Source: Salvelinus alpinus
Lineage: Eukaryota > Chordata > Actinopteri > Salmoniformes > Salmonidae
Direction: 5' to 3'
Assembly (NCBI RefSeq): GCF_045679555.1
Contig: NC_092090.1
Coordinates: 27,985,702 to 28,049,701, forward strand
Length of the DNA stretch: 64,000 bases
Position numbers and translations under genes: made by a program. Shown piece by piece: positions 54,501 to 64,000 of the stretch; within the stretch, counting starts at the first letter, position 1, and every line of letters begins with the position of its first letter. A model generated the notes under the pieces. It was given only the letters and a program-made list of their open reading frames with translations. It was not told the DNA's origin and searched no databases.

Positions 54501-57500
54501 CAGGTGCAGCGAAATGCTAATGTTACTAGCTCCTAACAATGCAGTAAAATGTCAAATAAAATGTAAGGAAAGAAAATACAAAAAAGACAAGAAATCAATA
54601 ACGGCGGGACGAATCTGATTAACAACCCAAATAGCACTGTAGCAGTAATCAAATGCCAAACTATATGTATGTACACCGGGAGAATGTACACAAGATCAAC
54701 TAAGAATGATATGTATAGCAGTAGATATGTACAGCAGTAGATATGTACAGCAGTAGATATATTACAGTAAGCTACGTCAAGAATCAAGTGTATAAATAAG
54801 CATAAGGCACAGACACAAAATACTTCGGGGCTTGGATGCAAATCATTGCCATGGGAAAGTGCTAGCATAGCCCCAGGAATGGGAGAGGAGGTGGATGAAT
54901 AGAACATGGAACTGAACAGACATAACATGCCAAGAACAGGACATGATGCTACTGTATAATGTGGCTTAAGATACTACATTCTAAAGTGGGAACATCATCT
55001 GATCTGAACATCAAAGAACCCCATGGGAGCCCTGCCTCGGTCTCTGTGCCCACTGTAGCTGAGCTCATAATGCTGGATGTTTCACTGAGTATTATAGCTT
55101 CCAGACATATAGCTCAGACACACAGCGCCCATAGGGAGGCCTCACCTCGTCTGTCACACACACATCCTATTCCACCGCTACGCACATCCTCATAAACAGT
55201 AGTGTGTCAGCCCACCAACATCTCCTACTGTAACATGTCACAGTCCTTTCATATCCTCTCATCACATTCTAATCCCACTAAAACCTCTGAGATGTTTCAG
55301 ACCTGGGTACTACAAATGAAAAAGAGACTGATAGGCCACGGGCAGAGGCCTTGAATACACATAGTCACTCCATGGGTCCAAGTAGTGTGCTATTTACGGA
55401 ATAGGGTGCCATTTCATTGGGACGCAGTTGGTGGCCATTTGGTTTTGCTTGTGCTCCTGCCCAACCAATCAGGATCAGGAGATGGTTGGGTTACTGAGCA
55501 CGCATACACACACACAGCTCAGCTCCCCCCCAACCTCCTCCCCCCTGTTGCACTTTGAAGTTCCATTCTCAAACCTTTTGGCCGAGGATCAGACCAGCCG
55601 GCTGTAAAACAGAATCACGAATTAATTAAGCCAAGTCAAATCTGAAACAGCGTTTGTTGTGGTCGCCAAAGGAGCAGACAGACACAACAGCCTCGTTCTC
55701 TTTCCTCCGTATCCAAGCAGATCAAAGAGAGAGGAACATGTCTGTCCCGTCTCCCGTCCCCTCGGCTGCAGGCACAATGAAAGGCAGCGTCCTGGGGAGC
55801 AAAAACTTTTTGGAGGAGGAAAAAATAACCCTGTCTTTTGATCATCACAGATGCTCAAAGGTACCATTGTGCCAATCGAGGGGGAAAATCTGTTGGGTAA
55901 CAAGCCCAATGTGGAGATGGTGATGCTCATCTCCAGGCTAATGAAAAGGCCCGGAGGAATACTGTAGGCTATGTCCCAGAGGGCACCCTATTCCCTATGT
56001 AGACATAATCTGCTATCTCCCTCTCAGACTCTGCCCCCTCGTCACTGAAATACAGTCAGCCTGCTCTTTATGAGTGGAACTATATGCTGGTGATCTGAAG
56101 GGAGGGGGAGGAGGGACTGGCACTCTCACTATGCCATCATGCCTGATCCAACAGCCCTGCCATCACACACACACACACACGCCCGCTGTCACACACGACC
56201 GCTGTCACACACTCTCAGCTTTCATCTCTGTGTGGTTGGTCTGAGAGTCAAGCAAGTGTGACCAGACACAGAGATACAGGTTTATACAGCTGATTGGGAC
56301 TTCTAAGCCTCACTTAACGGCCTTGTGAAAAGTACATTTGAAAAGGCACGGAGGATGTAACTGCAAGATACGAAGAGTCAAAACACACTACCATCTTGGA
56401 TCCCTTTTGCTTCATCCCTCTTTGCAATTTTACCAGCAAGTTATTTTTTTATCCTCACAACCTCATTTGAAAATGCTTACTGAAGCCCTGAGGAAAGACA
56501 AGCTTTTATATGTGCTTTGGTCTAACGTTCATCTGTAACCTCTCTCTGGCTCTCTATGTCTGTCCTTTTCCCCTTCAACAAACCACTTTCATTCCTGGGT
56601 TATAAAGAATCAAAAAGCCGGAATGCTCCATAACGGCTTCCATTCAAGTTTAAATGTGATTTAAGAAATCTGTTAGTGAACCCCCAGGTCTAAAGAAGAA
56701 TTGCACCAAACGGTAATCAAGAACTACTTTGATAATAAGTTGTCTCTCATAAGTTCTGACTGAAATGTATCACAGATAGTACTGAGAGTCTGTAAGAGAA
56801 TCATGGTGTGTCTAGTCTTCTGAGAATGAGGGGAAGAGAAAGGAAGCAAGATGGCTCCTAAGCAGACACAGGGAGGGATTTTGAAATGAACACAGTGTGG
56901 TGTGAATGGTCATCTAACGTTATCATAATTACATGTTCTATAATAGGTTGTATTTATAGTGCTTTTCACCAGGTCTTAACTTCTTATGGCCGGGGGCGCT
57001 ATTTTCACGTTCGGATGAAAAGCGTGCCCAGAGTAAACTGCCTGCTACTCAAGCTCAGAAGCTAAGATATGCATATTATTAGTAGATTTGGATAGAAAAC
57101 ACTCTGAAGGTTCTAAAACTGTTTGAATGATGTCTGTGAGTATAACATAACTCATATGGCAGGCAAAAACCTGAGAAAACAAACAAACCAGGAAGTGGGA
57201 AATCTGAGATTTGTAGGTTTTCAAGTCTTTGTCTATCCAAGTTAGTGTAAATTTGGTCTGATTGCACTTCCTAAGGCTTCCACTAGATGTCAACAGTCTT
57301 TAGAACCTTGTTTCAGGCTTCTACTGTGAAGGGGGGGCGAATAAGAGCTGTTTGAACCAGGTGTCTGGCAGAACGCCATGAGCTAAGTCAGGCGCGCGGC
57401 CGTGAGAGCGAGCTCTGTTCCTTTTCATTTCTAAAGACAAAGCAATTGTCCGGTTGAAACATTATTGAAGATTTATGATAAAAACATCCTAAAGATTGAT

Positions 57501-60145
57501 TCTATACATCGTTTGACATGTTTCTACGAACTGTAATATAACTTTTTTGACTTTTCGTCTGGACTTAGTGCTCGCGCGTTGTGCATTTGGATTACTGGAC
57601 TAAACGCGCAAACGAAAAGGAGGTACTTTGACATAAATGATGGACTTTATCGAACAAAATGAACATTTGTGGAACTGGGATTCCTGGGAGTGCATTCCGA
57701 TGAAGATCATCAAAGGTAAATTAATATTTATAATGCTATTTCTGACTTTTGTTGACTCCACAACATGGTGGGTATCTGTATGGTGGCTGAGCGCTGTACT
57801 CAGATTATCGCATGGTGTGCTTTTGCCATAAAGCTTTTTTGAAATCTGACACAGCGGTTGCATTAAGGAGAAGTATATCTTTAATTCCATGCATAACACT
57901 TGTATCTTTTATCAACGTTTATGATGAGTATTCCTATAAATTGATGTGGCTCTCTGCAAAATCACTGGATGTTTTGGCTGCAAAACATTACTGAACATAA
58001 CGCGCCAATGTAAACTGAGATTTTCAGATATAAATATGAACTTTATCGAACAAAACATACATGTATTGTGTAACATGAACTCCTATGAGTGCCATTTGAT
58101 GAAGATCATCAAAGGTTAGTGATTCATTTTATCTCTATTTCTGCTTTTTGTGACTCTGTGGCTGTGTTTTTCTGTGACTAGGTGCTGACCTAACATAATC
58201 AGCTGGTGTGCTTTCATCGTAAAGCCTTTTTGAAATCGGACACTGTGGTGGGATTAACAACAAGTTTATCTTTAAAATGGTGTATAATACTTGTATGTTT
58301 GAGGAATTTTAATTATGAGATTTCTGTTGTTTGAATTTGGCGCCCTGCACTTTCACTGGCTGTTGTCAAATCGATCCCGTTAACGGAATTTCAGCTGGAA
58401 GAAGTTAAGGTACTTGTATGTGGATATTTTTATTTTACCTTTATTTAACTAGGCAAGTCAGTTAACTTCTCTGCGCTACGGATCCCTTTAGCGGGATAAT
58501 CTTCCTAAACAACCGCTGAATTGCAGGGCGCAAAATATTACTACAAATATTTATAATCATGCAATCACAAGTGAAATATACCAAAACACAGCGTAGTTTG
58601 TTGTTAATCCACCTATCGTGTCAGATTTAGAAAATATGCTTTGCAGCGAAAGCAACCCAAGATTTTGTGAGTGTATCAATCAATGCTAGAACAGCTAGCA
58701 CCAAATTAGCATGGTCACGAAAGTCAGAAAAGCAATAAAATTAATCACTTACCTTTGATAATCTTCGGATGTTTGCACTCACGAGACTCCCAGTTACACA
58801 AGAAATGTTCTTTTTGTTCGATAAATATTACTTTTATAACAAAAAAACGCCATTTGGGTTGCGCGTTGTTTAGAAAACCAAAGCCTCGTTCCGTTCGACA
58901 AAAATTCCAAAAAGTATCCGTAATGTTCGTAGAAACATGTCAAATGTTTTTTTATAATCAATCCTCAGGTTGTTTTTAACAAACATAATCGATAATATTT
59001 CAACCGGACCGTAACCTATTCAATAAAAGAGAGAAAGAAAATGGAGAGCTACCCCTCTCGCGCGCAGGAACTAATCAAAGGACACCTGACTAGTTTTGAA
59101 AATCTCGCTCATTTTCCAAAATAAAAGCCTGAAACTATGTCTAAAGCCTGGTCACAGCCTGAGGAAGCCATTGGAAAAGGAATCTGGTTGATACCCCTTT
59201 AAATGGAAGAAAGACGGGCAAGGAAACACAGATAAAAAATATAAAAAATCACTTCCGGGTTAGATTTCCTCAGGCTTTCACCTGCAGAATCAGTTTTGTT
59301 ATACTCACAGACAATATTTTGACAGTTTTGGAAACGTTGGAGTGTTTTCTATCCTAATCTGTAAATTATATGCATATTCTACGATCTGGACCTGAGAAAT
59401 AGTCCGTTTACTTTGGGAACGTTATTTTAAAAAATAAAATAAAATCTGACCCCTAGCGTCAAGAGGTTTTAAGAACAAATTCTTATTTTCAATGACAGCC
59501 TAGGAACAGTGGGTTAACTGCCTTGTTCAGGGGCAGAACGACCGGTTTTTACCTTGTCAGCTCGGGGATTCGATATTGCAACATTATGAGGACCAAAGCA
59601 TACCTGGCCCACCCCTTAAAATAAACCAGCTCAACTCAACAAAACTAGCCAGCCGAGACATCCTGACCCACATATCTGGGCTTGTCCCATCCCACTCTCC
59701 CATGCTGCCAGTTAGGTAGCACAACAGAGCTCTGGGCTGGTCCCATCCCACTCTCCCATGCTGCCAGTTAGGTAGCACAACAGAGCTCTGGGCTGGTCCC
59801 ATCCCACTCTCCCATGCTGCCAGTTAGGTAGCACAGAGGTCTGGTGCTCTTTTCCAGCTCAGTTCAGATGAAGGGGGATGCATTTCCTCCCTGATTCCTT
59901 AATCCAGGATCACACCACACAGGGGGAAAACAGAATAGATGGAGGTGAATTGCAAAGCACAGAGGGGAAGGCCAGGTGAGAGAAAGGGGGAGGATAGGAG
60001 AAGGTAAAGGGGGAGAGAGGGACTGGGGGAGGGATTCCATACATCCACCTCATCAGCACATTTGAGAGGGGAGGGAGGGGGTCCTACCTTCTAAACGGTA
60101 ATGTTCATCACTGATCCCCTCTGCACACACCTTGTCCAACACATC
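48522..60145 (-). CDS. nkd1: Naked cuticle homologue 1, last seven coding exons
   Basis: Minus-strand exons, 5' to 3': 60145-60088, 54424-54318, 54154-54059, 52548-52401, 50026-49945, 49768-49608 and 49060-48522. All have GT-AG borders and compatible phases, giving 396 residues to the TGA at 48522-48524. Landmarks: EVALPPEK; an EF-hand with loop [12 protein letters not shown] followed by [40 protein letters not shown]-rich middle; and the His-rich end [19 protein letters not shown] diagnostic of Nkd1. The human protein is about 470 residues, so roughly 75 N-terminal residues, including the myristoylated start, are missing and were not found up to 64000. Nkd1 binds Dishevelled through its EF-hand region and dampens canonical Wnt signalling; it is itself a Wnt target. 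No disabling change is visible. The 5.7-kb intron upstream of 54424 holds several mobile elements. Confidence 0.93.
50205..51743 (-). mobile_element. Tc1/mariner transposon D in nkd1 intron
   Basis: 1539 bp flanked by TA (50203-50204, 51744-51745). Inverted ends read CAGTACCAGTCAAATGTTTG and, reversed on the right, CAGTACCAGTCAAAAGTTTG. It lies in the intron between exons 52401 and 50026, in the same orientation as the gene. Confidence 0.95.
50263..51340 (-). pseudogene. Degenerate Tc1 transposase (element D)
   Basis: Three minus-strand fragments in different frames: a DNA-binding part (51282-51034), a core part containing [19 protein letters not shown] (50681-50442) and the C-terminus (50445-50263). 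The middle catalytic region is damaged by indels. Confidence 0.88.
52564..52616 (+). repeat. GA-rich microsatellite next to nkd1 exon
   Basis: agagagaaagagagagagaa-type repeat about 15 bp upstream (in gene sense) of the exon at 52548-52401. On the minus strand it adds CT to the polypyrimidine tract of that exon's acceptor. Confidence 0.85.
52620..54050. other. nkd1 intron, no other feature recognised
   Basis: Unique-looking intron sequence between the exons at 52548 and 54059. A long pyrimidine/purine stretch (ttccttcttcttcttctttt) lies near 53630. No additional exon or element ends were found. Confidence 0.4.
54450..54600 (-). repeat. LINE 3' fragment in nkd1 intron
   Basis: atcaaatacaagtttactgg ... 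gtagcaggtgcagcgaaatg ctaatgttactagctcc matches the 3' end of the family at 13440-13600 (gtgtagcgaaatgcttatg). Reverse orientation, heavily truncated. Confidence 0.6.
54711..54765 (+). repeat. 18-bp tandem repeat
   Basis: Three units of atgtacagcagtagatat in nkd1 intron sequence. Confidence 0.85.
55366..55435 (+). repeat. Dispersed fish repeat fragment in nkd1 intron
   Basis: ccaagtagtgtgctatttac then ggaatagggtgccatttcat and gggacgcag, a member of the repeat family also seen at 14996-15095 and 61365-61405. Confidence 0.6.
55436..56975. other. nkd1 intron, no other feature recognised
   Basis: Non-coding; short CA repeat at about 56165-56180 and a further scrap (agggcaccctattccctatg) of the dispersed repeat near 55980. 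No exon found. Confidence 0.4.
56980..58404 (+). mobile_element. TTAA-type non-autonomous element, copy 2
   Basis: 1425 bp flanked by TTAA on both sides (56976-56979, 58405-58408). Ends CTTCTTATGG and, reversed, CTTCTTCCAG. Shares gggcgctattttcac, gatagaaaacactctgaagg and the repeated block cgaacaaaa...gatgaagatcatcaaagg (near 57650, 58040 and 58090) with the elements at 24834 and 58466. No coding sequence. Confidence 0.78.
58428..59590 (-). mobile_element. HpaI-type SINE, 5'-truncated, split by insertion
   Basis: Read on the minus strand with 58466-59468 removed, the sequence runs cgaatccccgagctgacaag, ... cgttctgcccctgaacaagg, cagttaacccactgttccta, ... aagaatttgttctt, aactgacttgcctagttaaa and taaaggtaaaataaaaa, matching the salmonid HpaI SINE from its B-box region to its A-rich tail. 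The tRNA-like head is mostly missing. It is the best evidence for a salmonid source. Confidence 0.85.
58466..59468 (-). mobile_element. TTAA-type non-autonomous element, copy 3, reversed
   Basis: About 1003 bp inserted in the HpaI SINE; left flank TTAA (58462-58465), right flank ttTTAA (59467-59472). Left end CTTCTCTGCGCTACGG and reversed right end CCTCTTGACGCTAGGG are imperfect inverted repeats. It is in opposite orientation to copy 2, with only about 61 bp between them. Confidence 0.75.
59680..59845 (+). repeat. 56-bp tandem repeat, three units
   Basis: Units start tcccatcccactctcccatg at 59685, 59741 and 59797 and are nearly identical (ctgccagttaggtagcacaa follows). Intronic, about 240 bp downstream, in gene sense, of the nkd1 exon at 60145-60088. 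Confidence 0.93.
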
Positions 60146-62639
60146 CTGGAGGAAGAGGAACAGAGACACATTTATTGTAGTGCATTTGTCACGGACCATG
60201 CACAACAAATATATATTCCACCAGATTTAGCTACAGAGTTTATTTCCATGTTTGTAGAGGAAGTAGAGAGGAAGAGTACAGTCACCATATAAACAAAGTA
60301 TTCTAGATAGACACTGGAGATCTACATTAGAGCCGCCAATACATCCTGGCATGGCTAAATCCAAATGACAGTATTCAGCTCTATATATTTAGAGCTTGTT
60401 TGTGAGATGAAGCTGAGCAGAACCACAAAGTTAGAGAAGACAGTACTGTAATTGAAGAATCTAAACAGAGTGAGCGTATGACTGACTGCCACTGACACAC
60501 AGTACTGGAGTTAGTCAAAGAACGTTCTCAATCACTGGTCACAATTACACTCTTCCTGTGGGGAATCCTGTGGGGTTGTCTGTGAGGTTATTTTCGTGAC
60601 GGGGTCTATCGTCATTGGGGGTAGCGATACGCTGGTGGGATTCAGTCCACCCGACCCGAGCCCCTCTCCTCTCCTGGCAGCCGTGTCTGTGAGTGCATAC
60701 CAATAGGACTGCGTGATATGTGAGCACAGGGCTTAACCATGGAAAATGCCAACTCAGGTGTCTGTGGCATGACAGTCATCTGGCCCAATAACCATTACAC
60801 ACACACACCCCTGAGAGTTCTCGTTCGCACACACACCCCTGATCTGAGAGTTCTCTTTCACACACCCCTGATCTGAGAGTTCTCTTTCACACACACACAC
60901 ATCGGAAAAAGCTCTCTCTCTGGCATTGACATATATACTACTGAAAACACTCTCATACCGTAAGCCTACACAGATATACACCCAGAGACATAGTAACTAC
61001 ATGATAAACACAGCAATCAAATCAAAAACCACTAAAACAACACCTGAGCTGCTTGATCTAGTCTATGTGGAGCTACTAGCTCAGTGTCTCTCCCCCCTCT
61101 CTGTATCGCCCCCCCCCCCCCTCTCTGTATCGCTCCCCCCCCTCTCTGTATCGCTCTCTCAGTGTCTCTCCCCTCTGTGTTAAAGAGGGGGATTTATGAG
61201 AGTGAGAAGATGTAGGAGGGATTTGGGTTTAATCCAGTAGAGAGGTAGAGTTCAGCTGGTGTGATCCTAGCCCAGTCAGCCTAGTAGAGCAGCTCTGCAG
61301 TGTACCCAGTGGGGTGGCCCCTCAGGAGGAGTGTACACCACATCACTGACTGACTGACTAACTATAGTGCACTAAATATGGAGTAGGGTGCCATTTGGGA
61401 AACAGCTTGACTGAGGCTGTCTGAATCATTAAAACCTCCTCAGGATGTAGCCAGGTTCCTCTCTCTCCCTCTGAGCTGAAACCTTACCAGCCTGCTATTT
61501 AAACTAGGCCTGACCCAGACGAATTTGGTCAGGCCCAAAAGAAGCCAGCCCAAGAGATAAAAATCAGACACTGACTGTGTGGAAAGATTGAGAGTGGAGA
61601 TCGAGATAGGAGGGGAGTGGGTGGTGGGGAGGTGGGACGGTGGGGAGAGAGTTATATGAAGCGGTGTTGTGTTGCTGCTTAGGCGCTCAGCCCCTGCTTT
61701 GCCTTTGAGAGGCAGCCAGCAGAGCAGTCTGCAGCAGACAGGGTAAGTAACAGGAGAGGCTCTCCATGTGTACGCTGCTTTAAAAGATATCCCTGTCCAA
61801 CAAGAACACACTCAGAGACCTGAATATCTCAACGCTGCTGAAATCCTGCTGCCAGCACACATCTCTAACACATTTCTGAATGCCTTGTATTTACAGATCC
61901 TCAGTGGGGGGCTCTGAATGTAGTACAGATTAAGCTGTATTGTGTAGCGCGTGTGTGTGTGTGTGAGAGACAGACGGAGACAGAGAGAGAGAAAGAGCTG
62001 CAGTCAGATGGCTGTCCCTGAGTGGCGTCAGAACTATCTCTGCAGGTCAGGCAGAGTTCTGCAGGTCAGAGGAGGGCGGCTCTGGAGCGCCAGCTGACAA
62101 CTTAATTGTCAGTAGTACTGCAGCCAGCATTGGCACCACAGCCACAGAGCTCCAGGTCTACAGTACTCTTCACAATTAAGGTCCAGGCCTGTACAGTAAC
62201 TCCATCCCAGGACCCAGCCCAGGCCACAGCCTCCTTCCATAAACCCCCCCCAGACAAATCACCCCTCAATCAACATTCTTCCAGCCTCTCTCTCTCACCA
62301 GGGTTTATGCTCTGAAATCAAACAATGAAGGTGGCTGGGTTTTAGTTACAATGAGCAACATCCCTCCAACCAAACTCTCAAAGCACACACACACTCTCTC
62401 TCTCTATCACACACACACAGTATTGAGTCAAGCACATTTTCTGTTTTTGATGAATGACACAAAATGGAGGGATTAGCCAAGAACATGAGAACAGGAGAAA
62501 GAGGAATGTGCTAATTGGTTGTTGTCTGTGATGATGGATGGCAACAGTATTAGTATGCTGGGGTTACTCTGGGATCTGCTCTTGGCATCTCTGCTTAATG
62601 TTTTTATACATTCAGTAAAACCCCCAGATTATTTTTTTC
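60146..62639. other. Upstream nkd1 intron; simple repeats, no exon found
   Basis: I looked for the preceding nkd1 exon on the minus strand and could not identify it. Contents: CA-rich tandem units with ctgatctgagagttctcttt at 60786-60900; C-rich ctctctgtatcgc units at 61080-61170; dispersed repeat tagtgcactaaatatggagt agggtgccatttggga at 61365-61405; a TG/GA patch at 61953-61995. Confidence 0.4.
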
Positions 62640-63460
62640 AGCGCTCTCACTCCCTCTCTCGCCCCCCTCTCATTTCTCTCACTCACTCCCTCGCTCTTGT
62701 TTCTTTCTCTCACTCCCTCGCTCTCGTTTCTTTCTCTCACTCCCTCTCCCTCCCTCTCGTTTCTCCCTCCCTCTCTCTCGTTTCTTTCTCTCACCCACTC
62801 TCCCTCCCTCTCGTTTCTCTCTCCCGCCCACTCTTGTTTCTCTCGCTCTTGTTTCTCTCTCTCTCTCTCTCGCTTGTTTCTCTCTCTCTCTTTCTCCCTT
62901 GTTTCTCTCCCTCTCTCTCTCCCTCTCTCTCTCCCTTGTTTCTCTCCCTCTCTCACTCCATTGTTTCTCCCTCTCTCACTCCATTGTTTCTCCCTCTCTC
63001 ACTCCATTGTTTCTCCCTCTCTCACTCCATTGTTTCTCCCTCTCTCACTCCATTGTTTCTCCCTCTCTCACTCCATTGTTTCTCCCTCTCTCACTCCATT
63101 GTTTCTCCCTCTCTCACTCCATTGTTTCTCCCTCTCTCACTCCATTGTTTCTCCCTCTCTCACTCCATTGTTTCTCCCTCTCTCACTCCATTGTTTCTCT
63201 CTCTCTCACTCCATTGTTTCTCTCTCTCTCACTCCATTGTTTCTCTCTCTCTCACTCCATTGTTTCTCTCTCTCTCACTCCATTGTTTCTCTCTCTCTCA
63301 CTCCATTGTTTCTCTCTCTCACTCCATTGTTTCTCTCTCTCTCACTCCATTGTTTCTCTCTCTCACTCCATTGTTTCTCTCTCTCACTCCATTGTTCCTC
63401 TCTCTCACTCTCTCCCTTGTTTCTCTCACTATCTCTCTCCCTTGTTTCTCTCACTCCATC
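62640..63460 (+). repeat. CT-rich tract and 23-bp minisatellite
   Basis: CT-rich sequence passes into about twenty units of actccattgtttctccctct plus ctc (23 bp), then variants with ctctctctc. Because 23 is not a multiple of three and the unit lacks stops in any phase, all three plus frames stay open for hundreds of codons. Confidence 0.97.
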
Positions 63461-64000
63461 TCCCCCCTCCCCTCCCTCGCCTCTCACTCCACCTCCCCCC
63501 TCCATCTCCCTCCATCTCCACCCCCCCCCCCTCCTCCTCCACACTCCACCCCCCTCCTCCTCACACTCCACCCCCCCTCCATCTCCATCTCCCTTCCCTC
63601 TCTTTCAGTGAGGCTCAGGTCCTCACCAGGCAGGCAGAGGGCTGGATCAGCTTTATTCAGTGCTATGAGAATGAAGTTTAATCCCCTGAACCTCACGTCT
63701 GACTCTGGTGGTGACACTCTGAGCACTCCATTGTCTTCAGCGCCTCCCTGCCACCTCAGCATCTTCATTTAGATCAATGGAGGACCTGGCCCAGGCCCGC
63801 ACCCCTCAGGCCCTCACCCTTCTCTACTGTGGGACTGACTGCTCTTTTCTTCCTGGGGACCTCACAGGGACCCCACAGCTCCCAGGTTTGAGGATTAGGG
63901 AATAGGGATACTGACTAGTGACCTCTGTCCTCTTTAAGGGGGTTCTAAAAAAGGTTTAGGACTTGTTTTAGTTCATTGATGGATTCTTGGCTGGCTCAAT
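63461..64000. other. No gene recognised
   Basis: C-rich low-complexity sequence to about 63600, then mixed unique sequence. No exon of nkd1 or another gene could be supported. Confidence 0.4.

Noticed and set aside
63484-63768. Minus-strand 94-codon frame as a possible upstream nkd1 exon
   Set aside because: The sequence does not resemble the nkd1 N-terminus and runs into the C-rich low-complexity tract.
62519-63772. Large plus-strand open frames (up to 417 codons) of Ser/Leu/Pro/His composition
   Set aside because: Produced by the 23-bp CT-rich minisatellite, which has no stop in any phase, so all three frames stay open with rotated versions of the same sequence.

Overview
The window looks like salmonid fish nuclear DNA. 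It holds multi-exon vertebrate genes with GT-AG introns, at least four Tc1-type transposons with long terminal inverted repeats, a minus-strand sequence matching the salmonid HpaI SINE tail, non-LTR elements ending in the fish tail ggttaaataaaggtgaaat, and abundant CA, GA and CT simple repeats. The species cannot be decided from sequence alone.

Layout. 1-5993 is the 3' part of a Ty3/Gypsy retrotransposon carrying a nested Tigger-like MITE and a Tc1. 9.6-20.9 kb is a tandem segmental duplication with two complete MS4A-family four-transmembrane genes on the plus strand, of 200 and 198 codons. The second copy later gained two Tc1 elements and a solo LTR. 21.3-28.8 kb is one broken LINE interrupted by three younger insertions. 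28.8-36.5 kb has no gene I can recognise. 36.5-42.3 kb is a 43-bp minisatellite holding a young LTR element. 43-48.5 kb is mostly repeat-derived intergenic DNA. 48.5-60.1 kb, minus strand, holds the last seven coding exons of nkd1 (naked cuticle homologue 1, a Dishevelled-binding Wnt antagonist), whose 5' exons were not found. Its introns contain a Tc1, two tail-to-tail TTAA-type elements and an HpaI SINE.

The most unusual content is a pair of related, compact LTR retroelements, 22156-24625 (plus) and 37077-39633 (minus). Neither encodes a recognisable gag, protease, reverse transcriptase or integrase. Each has a single proline-rich reading frame that starts inside the 5' LTR and runs across the LTR/internal junction. 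Both fold the junction into the same long stem (9 bp, 3-nt bulge, 7 bp, exactly 49-nt loop) with a compensatory base change between the two elements, and both carry an 18-bp hairpin further upstream in the LTR. No TGG-type tRNA primer site follows the LTR. The minus-strand element is young (two differences between its 369-bp LTRs) and its frame is intact.

The two host loci, MS4A pair and nkd1, show no functional link. Most of the window's history is successive transposition, and the MS4A duplication supplies empty sites that order several insertions.
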